Assembly (NCBI GenBank): GCA_045631885.1
Contig: JAZQVN010000009.1
Span: forward strand, 1-64,000
Direction of reading: 5' to 3'
DNA length: 64,000 nt
Source: CAJOLV01 sp045631885
GTDB lineage: Bacteria; Bacillota_I; Bacilli_A; RFN20; CAG-826
In this document: piece by piece, positions 8,457 to 16,376 of the stretch
Layout: the number at the start of each line of letters is the position of its first letter
How positions within the stretch are numbered: the first letter of the stretch is position 1
Made by a program: the position numbers and the translations under genes
Notes under the pieces: generated by a model
The model's input: the letters and a program-made list of their open reading frames with translations, nothing else
What the model was told of the DNA's origin: nothing
Databases searched by the model: none

Positions 8457-9274
8457 TGTTTCTTATCGCTTTCATCATTCTTTGTGCAATTGCTCTACCA
8501 ATTGTCGGCTCATTAACTTTCTGGCCGGTACATAATTTGTATGACTTTTACATCCCGATTGTCCTATTAATCGCAGGATTTTTCGGTGGAATGTTAATTG
8601 AAATTATTATTGTATTCATTATTTCCTTATTTTCTGGAAACAAAAAAGAATACACAAAACCAAGCAGATGGTCACACTGGTGGTTATCTCAAGGTATTAA
8701 GTGTATCAACTACTTTTCAAGCGTTGATTGCCGTGTCATCGGAGCGAATAAATTACCACATAATCGTAGATTCGTTTTAGTGTGTAATCACCGTTCTAAC
8801 TATGACCCAATGCTCATCGTTGAAAAGTTTTCTTTGAAACAAATCGCTTTTATCTCTAAAGAGTCCAACTTCAAAATTCCAATGGTTGGAAAATTCTTAA
8901 GAGGGTCTTGTTATCAAGCCATCGATAGAGAAGATAGAGAAAAAGCACTTGCAGTTATTAAAAAATGTACAGACTTTGTCGCTAACGATGTTGTTTCCAT
9001 CGGTGTCTTCCCAGAAGGAAGAAGACAAAGAACTAAAATTATTGATCCATTCCATGAAGGTGTTTTCAATATCGCAATTAAAGCTAAAGCACCACTAGTC
9101 ATCTGCGCTTTAAAAGGCACTGATAAAATTAAAGGACGTGCCCCTTTTAGAAGAACCAAAGTCGTCTTAAAAGTTATCGGTGTTGTTGAACCAGATCAAT
9201 TAGAAAATATGACAGCGAAAGCCGTCAGCGATATGGCGTCAGAATTAATCGTCAACTACTTACAAGAAGATTAA
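8456..9274 (+). CDS. plsC: 1-acyl-glycerol-3-phosphate acyltransferase (PlsC family)
   Basis: 272 aa. Makes phosphatidic acid by acylating lysophosphatidic acid. The N-terminus has two hydrophobic segments (about 1-20 and 25-55). The catalytic box NHRSNYD (NHx4D form) is at about 110, and the second acyltransferase block FPEGRRQRT at about 184. Start coupled to the lipid kinase stop (TAATG). The following kinase-like gene begins 1 nt after its stop. The acyl donor and exact position specificity are not readable. Confidence 0.9.
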   Translation: MFLIAFIILCAIALPIVGSLTFWPVHNLYDFYIPIVLLIAGFFGGMLIEIIIVFIISLFSGNKKEYTKPSRWSHWWLSQGIKCINYFSSVDCRVIGANKLPHNRRFVLVCNHRSNYDPMLIVEKFSLKQIAFISKESNFKIPMVGKFLRGSCYQAIDREDREKALAVIKKCTDFVANDVVSIGVFPEGRRQRTKIIDPFHEGVFNIAIKAKAPLVICALKGTDKIKGRAPFRRTKVVLKVIGVVEPDQLENMTAKAVSDMASELIVNYLQED

Positions 9275-9275
9275 T

Positions 9276-10139
9276 ATGAATAAAGAAGAATTGATTAAAA
9301 AGGTTCTTTCTCCTGAAGCGAGAATCATTTCTCCATTAATCGGTGGGATGATGAATGAATCATATATCGTCCAATCGGGCGAACAAAAATATGTTTTATA
9401 TATCTCGACAGAACAAGCTAATGAGATGGTCAATAGACAGTTAGAAAAAGACTGCCAATTGATTGTGTATAATTTAGGAATCACAAGTAAAAATGTTTAT
9501 TTTGACCTGCAAAAAGGCATTAAAATTAACGAATTTATCGAAGGAAGCTCATTAGATCACCTTGATAAATACGATATTAAAAAGGTCGCTAAATTATTCC
9601 ACACACTTCATGATTCAGGTAAACTCGCGGATGAAGATTATCACCCATTTAATCGATTCAAAGATTATGAAAGTCAAGTCGATGAATTCGTCAAAGAAGA
9701 AAATAAAGACAAAGACTATTTAAAAGTTAAAAAGGTTTTATTTGAGAATAAAGAATATCTCGAAAGTCAAAAGAAAGTCATCTGCCATAACGACGGACAA
9801 AAGAGCAATATTGTCAAATCACTTAATGATGAATATTACTTAATTGATTTTGAATTTATGGCGAACAACGACTTTGTTTATGATATCGCGACATTTGGTA
9901 ATGGCTTGGTCGAAGAAGGCTTTGCCTTATTAAATGAATACGCGCCTAACCCAAGTAAAGATTTAATTAGACGTTATTATCTTTGGAGAATCTTCGTATC
10001 ACTTCAATGGTATAATGTCGCACTCATTAAGCATTATCGCGGAGAAGGAGAAGTCCACCACTTTGACTTCTTACAAGTCGCCACTCATTTCCTTAATAAT
10101 GCTCTAAAAGCATTAAAAGGATTGAATAATAATGCATAA
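9276..10139 (+). CDS. Choline/ethanolamine kinase-like phosphotransferase (LicA type)
   Basis: 287 aa. Protein-kinase-like phosphotransferase fold of the APH/choline-kinase family: N-terminal ATP-binding lobe with NESYIV and YVLYIS, catalytic Brenner motif CHNDGQKSN at about 170, and metal-binding IDFEF at about 190. LicA-like enzymes phosphorylate choline or a related amino-alcohol. Being last in an operon of lipid genes fits a role in lipid head-group or surface modification (inference). An aminoglycoside or other small-molecule kinase cannot be excluded. Confidence 0.82.
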   Translation: MNKEELIKKVLSPEARIISPLIGGMMNESYIVQSGEQKYVLYISTEQANEMVNRQLEKDCQLIVYNLGITSKNVYFDLQKGIKINEFIEGSSLDHLDKYDIKKVAKLFHTLHDSGKLADEDYHPFNRFKDYESQVDEFVKEENKDKDYLKVKKVLFENKEYLESQKKVICHNDGQKSNIVKSLNDEYYLIDFEFMANNDFVYDIATFGNGLVEEGFALLNEYAPNPSKDLIRRYYLWRIFVSLQWYNVALIKHYRGEGEVHHFDFLQVATHFLNNALKALKGLNNNA

Positions 10140-10192
10140 TTGTGAACAAATATAAAATATTGTGGTATTATTCTTAACCGAGGATCAAAAAT

Positions 10193-10423
10193 ATGGACAG
10201 CACTGAACAATTAATTATCCAAACATTAGATAAAATTAGATACTTCTTACAGAAAGATGGCGGAGATTGTGAATTCGTCTCTTTTAAAGATGGTATTGTT
10301 TATGTTCGTATGCACGGTGCCTGCGCGGGATGCGCTTACGCGAATAACGACATTAAAGAATTGGTAGAAGTTATTCTTCAAGAAGAAGTTCCTGGTATTG
10401 TCGAAGTCCGTTTAGCGGAATAA
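10193..10423 (+). CDS. NifU-like C-terminal domain protein (Fe-S carrier)
   Basis: 76 aa, a stand-alone NifU C-terminal domain with its CAGC (CxxC) cluster-binding pair at about 42-45 and the flanking GGDCEFVSF and PGIVEV strands. Such proteins carry and hand over [4Fe-4S] clusters to target enzymes. They partner functionally with a SUF system, which this window also encodes (45-47 kb). A tRNA-Gln gene starts 7 nt after the stop and may be co-transcribed. Confidence 0.92.
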   Translation: MDSTEQLIIQTLDKIRYFLQKDGGDCEFVSFKDGIVYVRMHGACAGCAYANNDIKELVEVILQEEVPGIVEVRLAE

Positions 10424-10430
10424 TTACCAT

Positions 10431-10505
10431 TGGGGTGTAGCCAAGCGGTAAGGCAGCGGACTCTGAATTCGCCATTCACTGGTTCGATCCCAGTCACCCC
10501 AGCCA
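10431..10505 (+). tRNA. tRNA-Gln (anticodon CTG)
   Basis: Acceptor TGGGGTG/CACCCCA, anticodon stem GCGGA/TTCGC (one G-U), loop CTCTGAA, discriminator G, CCA encoded. The first 25 and last 28 nt equal those of tRNA-Gln(TTG) at 5479. Confidence 0.95.
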
Positions 10506-10547
10506 ACCACTTTATACTCAGAAAAGCAGAGGCAGGAGCCCATCCTG

Positions 10548-10576
10548 TTGAAATATCTCCCATTATCGGCTAGAAT
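10548..10576 (+). promoter_or_regulatory. Promoter of the small RNA facing the hydrophobic-peptide gene
   Basis: TTGAAA (10548-10553) and TAGAAT (10571-10576) with a 17-nt spacer, directly upstream of two hairpins and a T run. Confidence 0.6.
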
Positions 10577-10582
10577 AATATT

Positions 10583-10643
10583 GTTGTGGGACACATGCTA
10601 ACCATCATGTGCCGTTTCGGTCACTTCGGTGACCTTTTCTTTC
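10583..10643 (+). ncRNA. Candidate antisense small RNA (type I antitoxin-like)
   Basis: About 61 nt predicted from the promoter at 10548. It has two hairpins: CACATG/CATGTG with an 8-nt loop (10592-10611), and GGTCAC-TTCG-GTGACC (10619-10634), which ends in TTTTCTTT like an intrinsic terminator. It runs towards the 24-residue hydrophobic peptide gene on the other strand and would be antisense to its 3' untranslated region. Alternative: the hairpins merely terminate the nifU/tRNA-Gln transcript. Confidence 0.45.
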
Positions 10644-10651
10644 ATCTTAAA

Positions 10652-10726
10652 CTAGCGAGCTAGTGTCAGAATCACCATCACAATGATCAAGATTATTTTC
10701 ATAATCAAGACCAGGATATCTTTCAT
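10652..10726 (-). CDS. 24-residue hydrophobic peptide, type I toxin-like
   Basis: 24 aa. After MKD the peptide is almost only Ile, Leu, Val and Met with one Lys at position 10, ending LTLAR. This is a single membrane helix with charged ends, the look of small membrane toxins such as TisB, DinQ or Ibs (resemblance in character, not proven homology). The ATG overlaps the stop of an 18-codon leader (ATGA) and AGAGAGGG lies just upstream. No terminator with a T run is visible downstream on this strand. A longer in-frame reading from 10858 is rejected because it starts inside a terminator. Confidence 0.55.
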   Translation of the reverse strand: MKDILVLIMKIILIIVMVILTLAR

Positions 10727-10779
10727 GGCCCTCTCTTCGTCAAGGATGGGTTGGATGGGCTTTTTATGGTTTTGGCCAT
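10723..10779 (-). CDS. 18-residue leader peptide coupled to the hydrophobic peptide
   Basis: 18 aa, polar and basic (starts MAKTIKS, ends TKRGP). It has an excellent Shine-Dalgarno (GGAGG, 6 nt from the ATG). Its TGA overlaps the ATG of the 24-residue peptide by 4 nt, the classic form of translational coupling. Leader reading frames that overlap or precede toxin frames are known from hok/mok and tisA/tisB. Function is inferred only from layout. Confidence 0.5.
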   Translation of the reverse strand: MAKTIKSPSNPSLTKRGP

Positions 10780-10780
10780 A

Positions 10781-10830
10781 TTTGCCTCCTATATATAAAT
10801 AGGAAGAATTTTGAATTTTGTTGCAAAATT
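10781..10830 (-). promoter_or_regulatory. Shared upstream cassette, copy A (peptide locus)
   Basis: Perfect palindrome AATTTTG-N3-CAAAATT (10814-10830), then TCCTA...TAGGA, TATATATA and GGAGG. The near end of the palindrome is 35 nt from the leader ATG. A near-identical arrangement stands before the ABC operon (21233-21280), and a degenerate one before recA (29846-29891). The short inverted repeat could also fold in RNA and mask the GGAGG. Confidence 0.65.
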
Positions 10831-10842
10831 TCTTCAAAAAAA

Positions 10843-10867
10843 TAAAAAAAGTTACCATTGAGATAAC
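10843..10867 (-). terminator. Terminator upstream of the peptide locus
   Basis: Minus-strand stem GTTATC/GGTAAC (one G-U), loop TCAAT, then seven T. Second of two tandem terminators after cysQ; it insulates the peptide locus. Confidence 0.7.
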
Positions 10868-10895
10868 CTTAATTTTTTAAAATTAAATTTTTACA

Positions 10896-10930
10896 CAAAA
10901 AAAGATCGCATCACCTTAATAACGATCTTT
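10896..10930 (-). terminator. Terminator of the argS-nrnA-cysQ gene string
   Basis: Minus-strand stem AAAGATCG/CGATCTTT followed by a T run. It begins in the 3' untranslated region right after the cysQ stop. Confidence 0.75.
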
Positions 10931-10938
10931 TTCATTTT

Positions 10939-11724
10939 CTATAATAAGATATTTTCTTTACGATTAACGACGATGTAACCGTTTCTGTTATAAACATCTT
11001 CGCGGTTATATGTTAGTCTCTTACCATTTGGTTCAAGGACAAATCCGCCTGCTTCTTCAACGATAATTTGGAACGCCGCAGTATCCCATTCTTTCGTACC
11101 TGCGCTCATACGGTATGTAATTTCCGCTAAGCCTTCAGCGATACGGCATGGTTTAACTGATGATCCAAATTTCTCAACGTGTTTAATTCTGTCGGAATGT
11201 TTATCAATCAAAGCTTGTTCGTTTTCATTGAAATGGAAGACGCTTCTTAAGACTGTTAAATCTTCAGTCTTGTCATTAACATGAATCTTTTTAGCGACTC
11301 CATTAACTTCGTGGAAAGCTCCACCATCTTTTGTCGCATAATAGATATCACCGGTCACTGGAACGACAACAACACCGACAACAACTTCGTGTTTGTAGGC
11401 TAAAGCGATGTTCGTGGTAAATCCACCATCACGAGCGACGAAATCCTTGGTTCCATCGACTGGGTCAACGATCCAAACATAGTCGTTATTTAAACGCGCT
11501 TTATCATCTTCACTTTCTTCAGTTAAGAAGGCGTGTTTTGGGAACGTTTGATGTAAGTGTTCCCTGATGATTTTATCCGCGGTTTTATCCGCTTTTGTGA
11601 CTGGAGAATTGTCTTCTTTAATTTCGACATCAAAGCCTTCATCGTAAATCTTAAGGATGGCTTCTTTGGCTTTTAATCCAGCAAAAATGGCTTCTTTTAA
11701 TTCTTTTTCCCACATATTATTCAT
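10939..11724 (-). CDS. cysQ: Inositol-monophosphatase-family phosphatase, CysQ type
   Basis: 261 aa. Metal-dependent phosphatase with the family motif DPVDGTKDF at about 85-93, upstream Glu pair TEESED (about 69) and the second motif WDTAAFQIIVEEAGG near the C-terminus. CysQ enzymes split 3'-phosphoadenosine-5'-phosphate (pAp) to AMP. The gene overlaps nrnA, whose product also hydrolyses pAp, which supports this call over inositol-phosphate phosphatase. The start is uncertain: AAGGAGG lies only 3 nt from the ATG at 11724 and about 12 nt from an in-frame ATG at 11715. Confidence 0.88.
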   Translation of the reverse strand: MNNMWEKELKEAIFAGLKAKEAILKIYDEGFDVEIKEDNSPVTKADKTADKIIREHLHQTFPKHAFLTEESEDDKARLNNDYVWIVDPVDGTKDFVARDGGFTTNIALAYKHEVVVGVVVVPVTGDIYYATKDGGAFHEVNGVAKKIHVNDKTEDLTVLRSVFHFNENEQALIDKHSDRIKHVEKFGSSVKPCRIAEGLAEITYRMSAGTKEWDTAAFQIIVEEAGGFVLEPNGKRLTYNREDVYNRNGYIVVNRKENILL

Positions 11725-12676
11725 TTTCCTCCTTCCATTTTCTGGCTATTTCATCTAGCTCAGCGAGAATGGAATCTATCTTTTCTTGAGTAGGATTAAT
11801 AATGGTCACTCCTGCTGCTTTTCTATGGCCCCCGCCACCAAGGGATAGAGCAAGAGGTTGAACCGCTGGTCCGTTGCTTCTAAATTCAATGTGCATGGTC
11901 CCGTTATTGTTCTCGCAGAAGAACGCCCAAATTGGACATCCTCTAACGTTAGAAATGAGGTTAACCATTCCACTAGCAGCGTTCGCGGTTAATTTAAATT
12001 TGTGAATCTGTTTTTTGTTCATCACCATGTATAAAACGCCATGTTCAGTTTTCTTGTAATTGTTATAAACATAGCCTTTAAATTCCATCGCTCTTTCATT
12101 AGTTTGAGTAAGAACAACATTTAACGCTTTTGGCTTTGCTCCTAATCTCACTAATTCAGATGCATCAGAGAAAACTTTTTCGTAATCTGTGACGAACTGG
12201 AATCTATTGGTATCAGTGATAATACCAAGGAATAAGGCTTGTGCGACTAACTCATCAATTGGAAAACCGTTCTGTTTAAAGAAATCAAATAAGATTTCAC
12301 AACAGGAACTAGCGTCTTCATTGACAATGGATGGTCCTTCAGTAAAGGTACCCACATCAACGTGATGATCAAATTTAATAAAATCTTTTGCGAAATTAAC
12401 TCTCTGGTCTTCCATTCTAGGAAGGTCGTTCCCATCTACAATAATAGCGAGAGACTGTTCAATAACTTTCTCTGGGACGACGTCCATACATCCTAGTTGA
12501 TCGAAGAATCTATGGAGTCCACTACCGAGTGCGTATACTTTCTTCTCAGGATATTTGAGTTGAAGAGCTCTACGCATGGCAATTTGACTACCATAGCAAT
12601 CTCCGTCCGGATTTATATGACCAAATATAACTATACTGTTATTCTCTTCGATTTTTTGAAGTATAGCTTTTACCAT
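11717..12676 (-). CDS. nrnA: DHH/DHHA1 phosphoesterase, NrnA-type nanoRNase/pAp phosphatase
   Basis: 319 aa. DHH domain with metal ligands in GHINPDGDCYGS (about 19-30) and the family DHH signature FDHHVDVG (about 105). The C-terminal DHHA1 domain ends with GGGGHRKAAG (about 280). NrnA degrades 2-5-nt RNA to mononucleotides and dephosphorylates pAp. It overlaps cysQ by 8 nt. There is no good Shine-Dalgarno upstream, so it probably depends on translation of rpoE just before it. Confidence 0.92.
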   Translation of the reverse strand: MVKAILQKIEENNSIVIFGHINPDGDCYGSQIAMRRALQLKYPEKKVYALGSGLHRFFDQLGCMDVVPEKVIEQSLAIIVDGNDLPRMEDQRVNFAKDFIKFDHHVDVGTFTEGPSIVNEDASSCCEILFDFFKQNGFPIDELVAQALFLGIITDTNRFQFVTDYEKVFSDASELVRLGAKPKALNVVLTQTNERAMEFKGYVYNNYKKTEHGVLYMVMNKKQIHKFKLTANAASGMVNLISNVRGCPIWAFFCENNNGTMHIEFRSNGPAVQPLALSLGGGGHRKAAGVTIINPTQEKIDSILAELDEIARKWKEENE

Positions 12677-12684
12677 AAAGAGAA

Positions 12685-13074
12685 TTATTCTTCTTCAGAT
12701 TCCTCGGAATCAGCTAAGCGATCTTCGTCATCAAAATCTTTTGGTTCTTCGAAGACTTCGTTGTATTCCTTTTCTTCAATTAATTCTTCTTCATCGCTAT
12801 CGTCTGTAGCTTCAACATCGCTATAGACATCTTTCATATCGATATGGACTTTATCGAATGTGTGAGATGATCTTAAATCCCAAAGGTTTTCACCTAAGGT
12901 GACAAATCTTCCGTCTAACATGAGATTTGTATAGAAGCGTGAAACTTTTTTATCAGCTTCTTCTGGGGTAAGGCCAGCGTGTTCCACGACGTATTTCCAA
13001 ATTTCTTCAAATGGAACCGCTTCTTTATGACTGCTAACGCAATCAAAGGCGTAATCTAATAATGATTTTTCCAT
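12685..13074 (-). CDS. rpoE: DNA-directed RNA polymerase delta subunit
   Basis: 129 aa. N-terminal HARE-HTH winged-helix domain (about 1-75) and a strongly acidic Asp/Glu tail (about 85-129), the hallmark of Firmicute RpoE. Delta helps RNA polymerase recycle and displaces weakly bound nucleic acid. AAGGAG precedes the ATG by 7 nt. Placed between argS and nrnA, all on one strand with short gaps. Confidence 0.95.
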   Translation of the reverse strand: MEKSLLDYAFDCVSSHKEAVPFEEIWKYVVEHAGLTPEEADKKVSRFYTNLMLDGRFVTLGENLWDLRSSHTFDKVHIDMKDVYSDVEATDDSDEEELIEEKEYNEVFEEPKDFDDEDRLADSEESEEE

Positions 13075-13089
13075 ACATTTACTCCTTTT

Positions 13090-14715
13090 CTACATATGGT
13101 CTGGTGCGCTAACTCCAATAAGAGTTAAGGCATTCTTCATTACTTGTTTGCTCGCTTTACATAAAGCAAGTCTTGAACTGGAAACATCTAAATTGTCTCC
13201 ATCTATTACTCTACATTCTGAATAGAATGAGTGGACTAATTCCGCTAATTCGTGAATGTAGTTTGTAATCTTGAATGGGGCTCTATCCTTACCAGCATCA
13301 ACAACGACACCAGGGAAAGCCGCTAAGTGTTTAGCGAGTTTTAATTCGCTCGCTTTTTCTAATTTACTGCCGCTTAAATCAAGAGCAATACCTTTTTCTT
13401 CCGCTTGCGCTAATACGCTCGCTAAACGTGCATGAGCGTATTGAGCGTAATACACAGGATTATTAGAACTTTGTTCTTTCGCTAAATCCATATCGAAGTC
13501 AAGGTGACCTGATTGAGCGCGCATCGCGAAAAAATAACGCATCGCGTCTACGCCTACTTCTTTGCACACATCAATAAGCGTGATCGCGTCACCTGAACGT
13601 TTTGAAGCTTTGAATTCTTGCCCATCTTTGATGAATCTCACCATTTGAATTAATTCAACTTCTAAACTCTCTGGTTTATATCCGTGCATCATAAGCGCGG
13701 ATTTCATACGGTTAATATAACCGTGATGGTCAGCACCTAAGACATCTATTAATTGATTGAATCCACGAGATAATTTATTTAAGTGATAGACGATATCAGG
13801 CATGAAATATGTATATTTCCCATCGCTTTTAACGATAACTCTATCTTTATCATCTAAGAAATCTGTGGTCTTTAAGAATGTCGCACCATCTTGGACATAA
13901 GTATATTTCTTCAAATATTCGATTTCTTTTTCAATCGCATCAAGTCCACGGATTGCTTTCTCGCTAGAGAAGATATCAAATGTGACTCTAAAGATTTCTA
14001 AGTGTTCTTTGATTCTCGCTAATTCGATTTCCATACCTCTTTGCATAAAATATTGGAGGTGGTCTTCTTTATTAAGAAGATCTTTGCCATCTTCTTTTAA
14101 AATCTTTTTGGCGATATCAATGATATCTTCACCATAATATCCATCTTCTGGCATATTGGATGGTAAGCCTAATAATTCTTTATATCTTTCTTGAATTGAT
14201 TCACCTAAATGAACAATTTGTTCACCGGCATCATTGATGTAATATTCTCTTGTTACATCATAGCCATTGAAATCTAAGATACGACATAAAGAATCACCAT
14301 ACGCTGCACCTCTTGCGGTGCCGACATGGAGTAATCCAGTTGGATTGGCGCTGACAAATTCGACATTGATCTTGAAGTTCTTTTTGTCTTGTCTACCGTA
14401 GTTTTCACCTTTTTCATCAATTATTTTAATAATTGATTGAAGTGAATCGTTTTTCATAAAGAAATTGATGAAACCAGGACCAGCAATTTCCACGTTCTCA
14501 ATAGAAGACATATCTAATTCATTAACTAATAAATTAGCGACATCACGAGGAGGTTTAGAAAACAAACGACAAAGTTTCATCGCGGCATTACTCGCGTAAT
14601 CCCCATGGGCTGCGTCACGTGAGTGCTCGATGATGATATCGTTTAAAGAAACTTCGTGTCCAAGTTTTTTAAAAGCGTTTTGAATGTTCAATCTTAAGCT
14701 TTCAACAATATCCAT
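13090..14715 (-). CDS. argS: Arginyl-tRNA synthetase
   Basis: 541 aa class I synthetase. The HIGH-like motif is HVGT, preceded by SANPTGLL, at about 125-130. The KMSKS-like motif is KASKR at about 370. It has the N-terminal Add-1 tRNA-binding domain (first ~90 residues) and the C-terminal DALR domain (YAHARLASVL). Charges tRNA-Arg. RBS AGGAGA is 4-5 nt from the ATG. No T-box is seen; ispF lies 8 nt upstream in the same operon. Confidence 0.97.
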   Translation of the reverse strand: MDIVESLRLNIQNAFKKLGHEVSLNDIIIEHSRDAAHGDYASNAAMKLCRLFSKPPRDVANLLVNELDMSSIENVEIAGPGFINFFMKNDSLQSIIKIIDEKGENYGRQDKKNFKINVEFVSANPTGLLHVGTARGAAYGDSLCRILDFNGYDVTREYYINDAGEQIVHLGESIQERYKELLGLPSNMPEDGYYGEDIIDIAKKILKEDGKDLLNKEDHLQYFMQRGMEIELARIKEHLEIFRVTFDIFSSEKAIRGLDAIEKEIEYLKKYTYVQDGATFLKTTDFLDDKDRVIVKSDGKYTYFMPDIVYHLNKLSRGFNQLIDVLGADHHGYINRMKSALMMHGYKPESLEVELIQMVRFIKDGQEFKASKRSGDAITLIDVCKEVGVDAMRYFFAMRAQSGHLDFDMDLAKEQSSNNPVYYAQYAHARLASVLAQAEEKGIALDLSGSKLEKASELKLAKHLAAFPGVVVDAGKDRAPFKITNYIHELAELVHSFYSECRVIDGDNLDVSSSRLALCKASKQVMKNALTLIGVSAPDHM

Positions 14716-14723
14716 ACCTTCTC

Positions 14724-15197
14724 CTATTTGTCATTTAATAATACGATCGCATCCACTTTGATGGCTAAGCCATGACCGACGTCATCTAAACCCTCATTAG
14801 TGCCTGCTTTGATAGAAACGTTTTCTACACTTGTGTGTAATAATTTAGCAATATTACTCACCATGTGTTGACGATAATCTTTTAGTTTTGGTTTTTCTAA
14901 AGAAATCATGATGTCCACATTACCGATTTCATATCCCATTTCATCCATTTTGTTATAAACAAACTTGACGATTTCACTAGAATCCATATCTCTAGTATCT
15001 TCGGAATTATCTGGGAAGAAAATACCGATATCTCCTAACGCAAGCGCGCCTAATATCGCATCGCTTAACGCATGATATAAGACATCGCCATCAGAATGGG
15101 CTAATTCACCTTTATCAGATGGAATGACCACTCCAGCGATAATTAATTTACGACCCTCGACGAGTCTATGAACATCACTACCTAAACCAATTCTCAT
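14724..15197 (-). CDS. ispF: 2-C-methyl-D-erythritol 2,4-cyclodiphosphate synthase
   Basis: 157 aa. MEP-pathway enzyme that makes the cyclic diphosphate on the way to isopentenyl diphosphate. Zinc ligands Asp8 and His10 are in GSDVHR, with the third histidine in LYHALSDAILGA at about 42. The trimer-core segment DIGIFFPD is also present. The start overlaps the ychF stop (TAATG). MiaA in this window consumes dimethylallyl diphosphate from the same pathway. Confidence 0.96.
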   Translation of the reverse strand: MRIGLGSDVHRLVEGRKLIIAGVVIPSDKGELAHSDGDVLYHALSDAILGALALGDIGIFFPDNSEDTRDMDSSEIVKFVYNKMDEMGYEIGNVDIMISLEKPKLKDYRQHMVSNIAKLLHTSVENVSIKAGTNEGLDDVGHGLAIKVDAIVLLNDK

Positions 15198-16315
15198 TAT
15201 CTTTTACCTGATACATTAAATTTGAAGAACATGATATCTCCATCACTTGGATAATATCCTTTACCTTCGGTTTTTAATTTACCCGCTTCTTTGACAGCTT
15301 GTTCACTTCCGAGAGCGTGAATATCTTCATATTTATAAACCTCAGCGCAGATAAATCCTCTTTGGAAATCTGTGTGAATAACTCCCGCACATTCAGGAGC
15401 GCTCATACCGTTTTTAAAAGTCCATGCACGGCATTCATCGCTACCAACTGTGAAGAAAGTGGATAAATTTAATAATTTATAAGTGGCTTTAATCACTCTT
15501 GATAAACCAGATTCAGTGACGCCTAATTCAGAGAGATACATCTCTCTTTCTTCTTGTGATAATTCTGAAAGTTCACTTTCAATCTCACAAGAAACAGGAA
15601 TGACTTCGCTACCTTCTTTTTCCGCGAACTCTTTCACTTTTTGATAATTAGAAGCTTTTGATAAATCCATCAAATCTTCTTCGCTGACATTCGCGACATA
15701 AATAATTGGCTTATTGGTCAATAAGTGATAATTGGTTTTGCAGAATTCAGCTTGCTCTTCACTTAAGTGAACTGTTCTCGCGGCTTGGCCGTTATCTAAA
15801 ACTGGTTTAATCAAACTTAAAATCGACATTTCAAAGAGGGACTCTTTATCTTTTTGAATACGAGCTTTGTTTTCCACTTTTTCAATTCTCTTATTCACTG
15901 TGTCGAGATCCGCCATAACGAGTTCGAGATTAATAATCTCAATATCTCTAATTGGATCGACTGTATTTTCCACGTGGATGATTGAATCATTTTCAAAACA
16001 TCTCACAACCTCGACAATCGCATCGCATTCACGGATGTGAGCGAGGAATTGGTTGCCTAAACCTTCACCTTTGCTCGCACCTTTGACTAATCCAGCGATA
16101 TCGTAAAACTCGACAGTGCAAGGAATCTTTCTTTCTGGTTTAAATAGATTAGTTAAAAATTCTAATCTTTCATCAGGAACATTGACGACACCGGTATTTG
16201 GATTAATCGTCGCGAAAGGATAGTTCGCCGCTTCAACATGCGAATTAGTAATCGCGTTAAATAATGTTGATTTTCCAACATTAGGTAGTCCAACGATGCC
16301 TGCTTTTAAACTCAT
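15197..16315 (-). CDS. ychF: Ribosome-associated ATPase YchF (Obg family)
   Basis: 372 aa. P-loop GLPNVGKST near the N-terminus, G3 DIAG at about 70 and the C-terminal TGS domain ending FFKFNVSG. YchF is an Obg-like protein that prefers ATP and binds ribosomes; it has been linked to oxidative stress control. The start was moved to 16315 (MSLKAGIVG), because the in-frame region upstream covers a strong promoter. RBS GAAGGA lies about 11 nt away. Confidence 0.96.
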   Translation of the reverse strand: MSLKAGIVGLPNVGKSTLFNAITNSHVEAANYPFATINPNTGVVNVPDERLEFLTNLFKPERKIPCTVEFYDIAGLVKGASKGEGLGNQFLAHIRECDAIVEVVRCFENDSIIHVENTVDPIRDIEIINLELVMADLDTVNKRIEKVENKARIQKDKESLFEMSILSLIKPVLDNGQAARTVHLSEEQAEFCKTNYHLLTNKPIIYVANVSEEDLMDLSKASNYQKVKEFAEKEGSEVIPVSCEIESELSELSQEEREMYLSELGVTESGLSRVIKATYKLLNLSTFFTVGSDECRAWTFKNGMSAPECAGVIHTDFQRGFICAEVYKYEDIHALGSEQAVKEAGKLKTEGKGYYPSDGDIMFFKFNVSGKR

Positions 16316-16346
16316 AATACTTTTTCGTCCTTCATCGAAACACCTT

Positions 16347-16375
16347 ATTATACGTGTATAGCGCGTATAAAGCAA
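16347..16375 (-). promoter_or_regulatory. Promoter of ychF-ispF-argS operon
   Basis: Minus strand TTGCTT, 17-nt spacer, TATAAT. It begins 1 nt after the ABC transporter stop and lies about 32 nt before the ychF ATG. Confidence 0.8.
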
Positions 16376-16376
16376 A

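Noticed and set aside
10378..10563. Minus-strand 61-codon frame over the end of the NifU gene and tRNA-Gln
   Set aside because: It covers a tRNA and a conserved gene, and has no RBS.
10652..10858. 68-codon version of the hydrophobic peptide starting at 10858
   Set aside because: Its start lies in an intrinsic terminator with no RBS; the 24-codon version with leader coupling fits better.
16347..16375. Near-palindrome TATACGCGCTATA in the ychF promoter as an operator
   Set aside because: The arms are imperfect at the centre and the bases are explained by the -35/-10 spacer.
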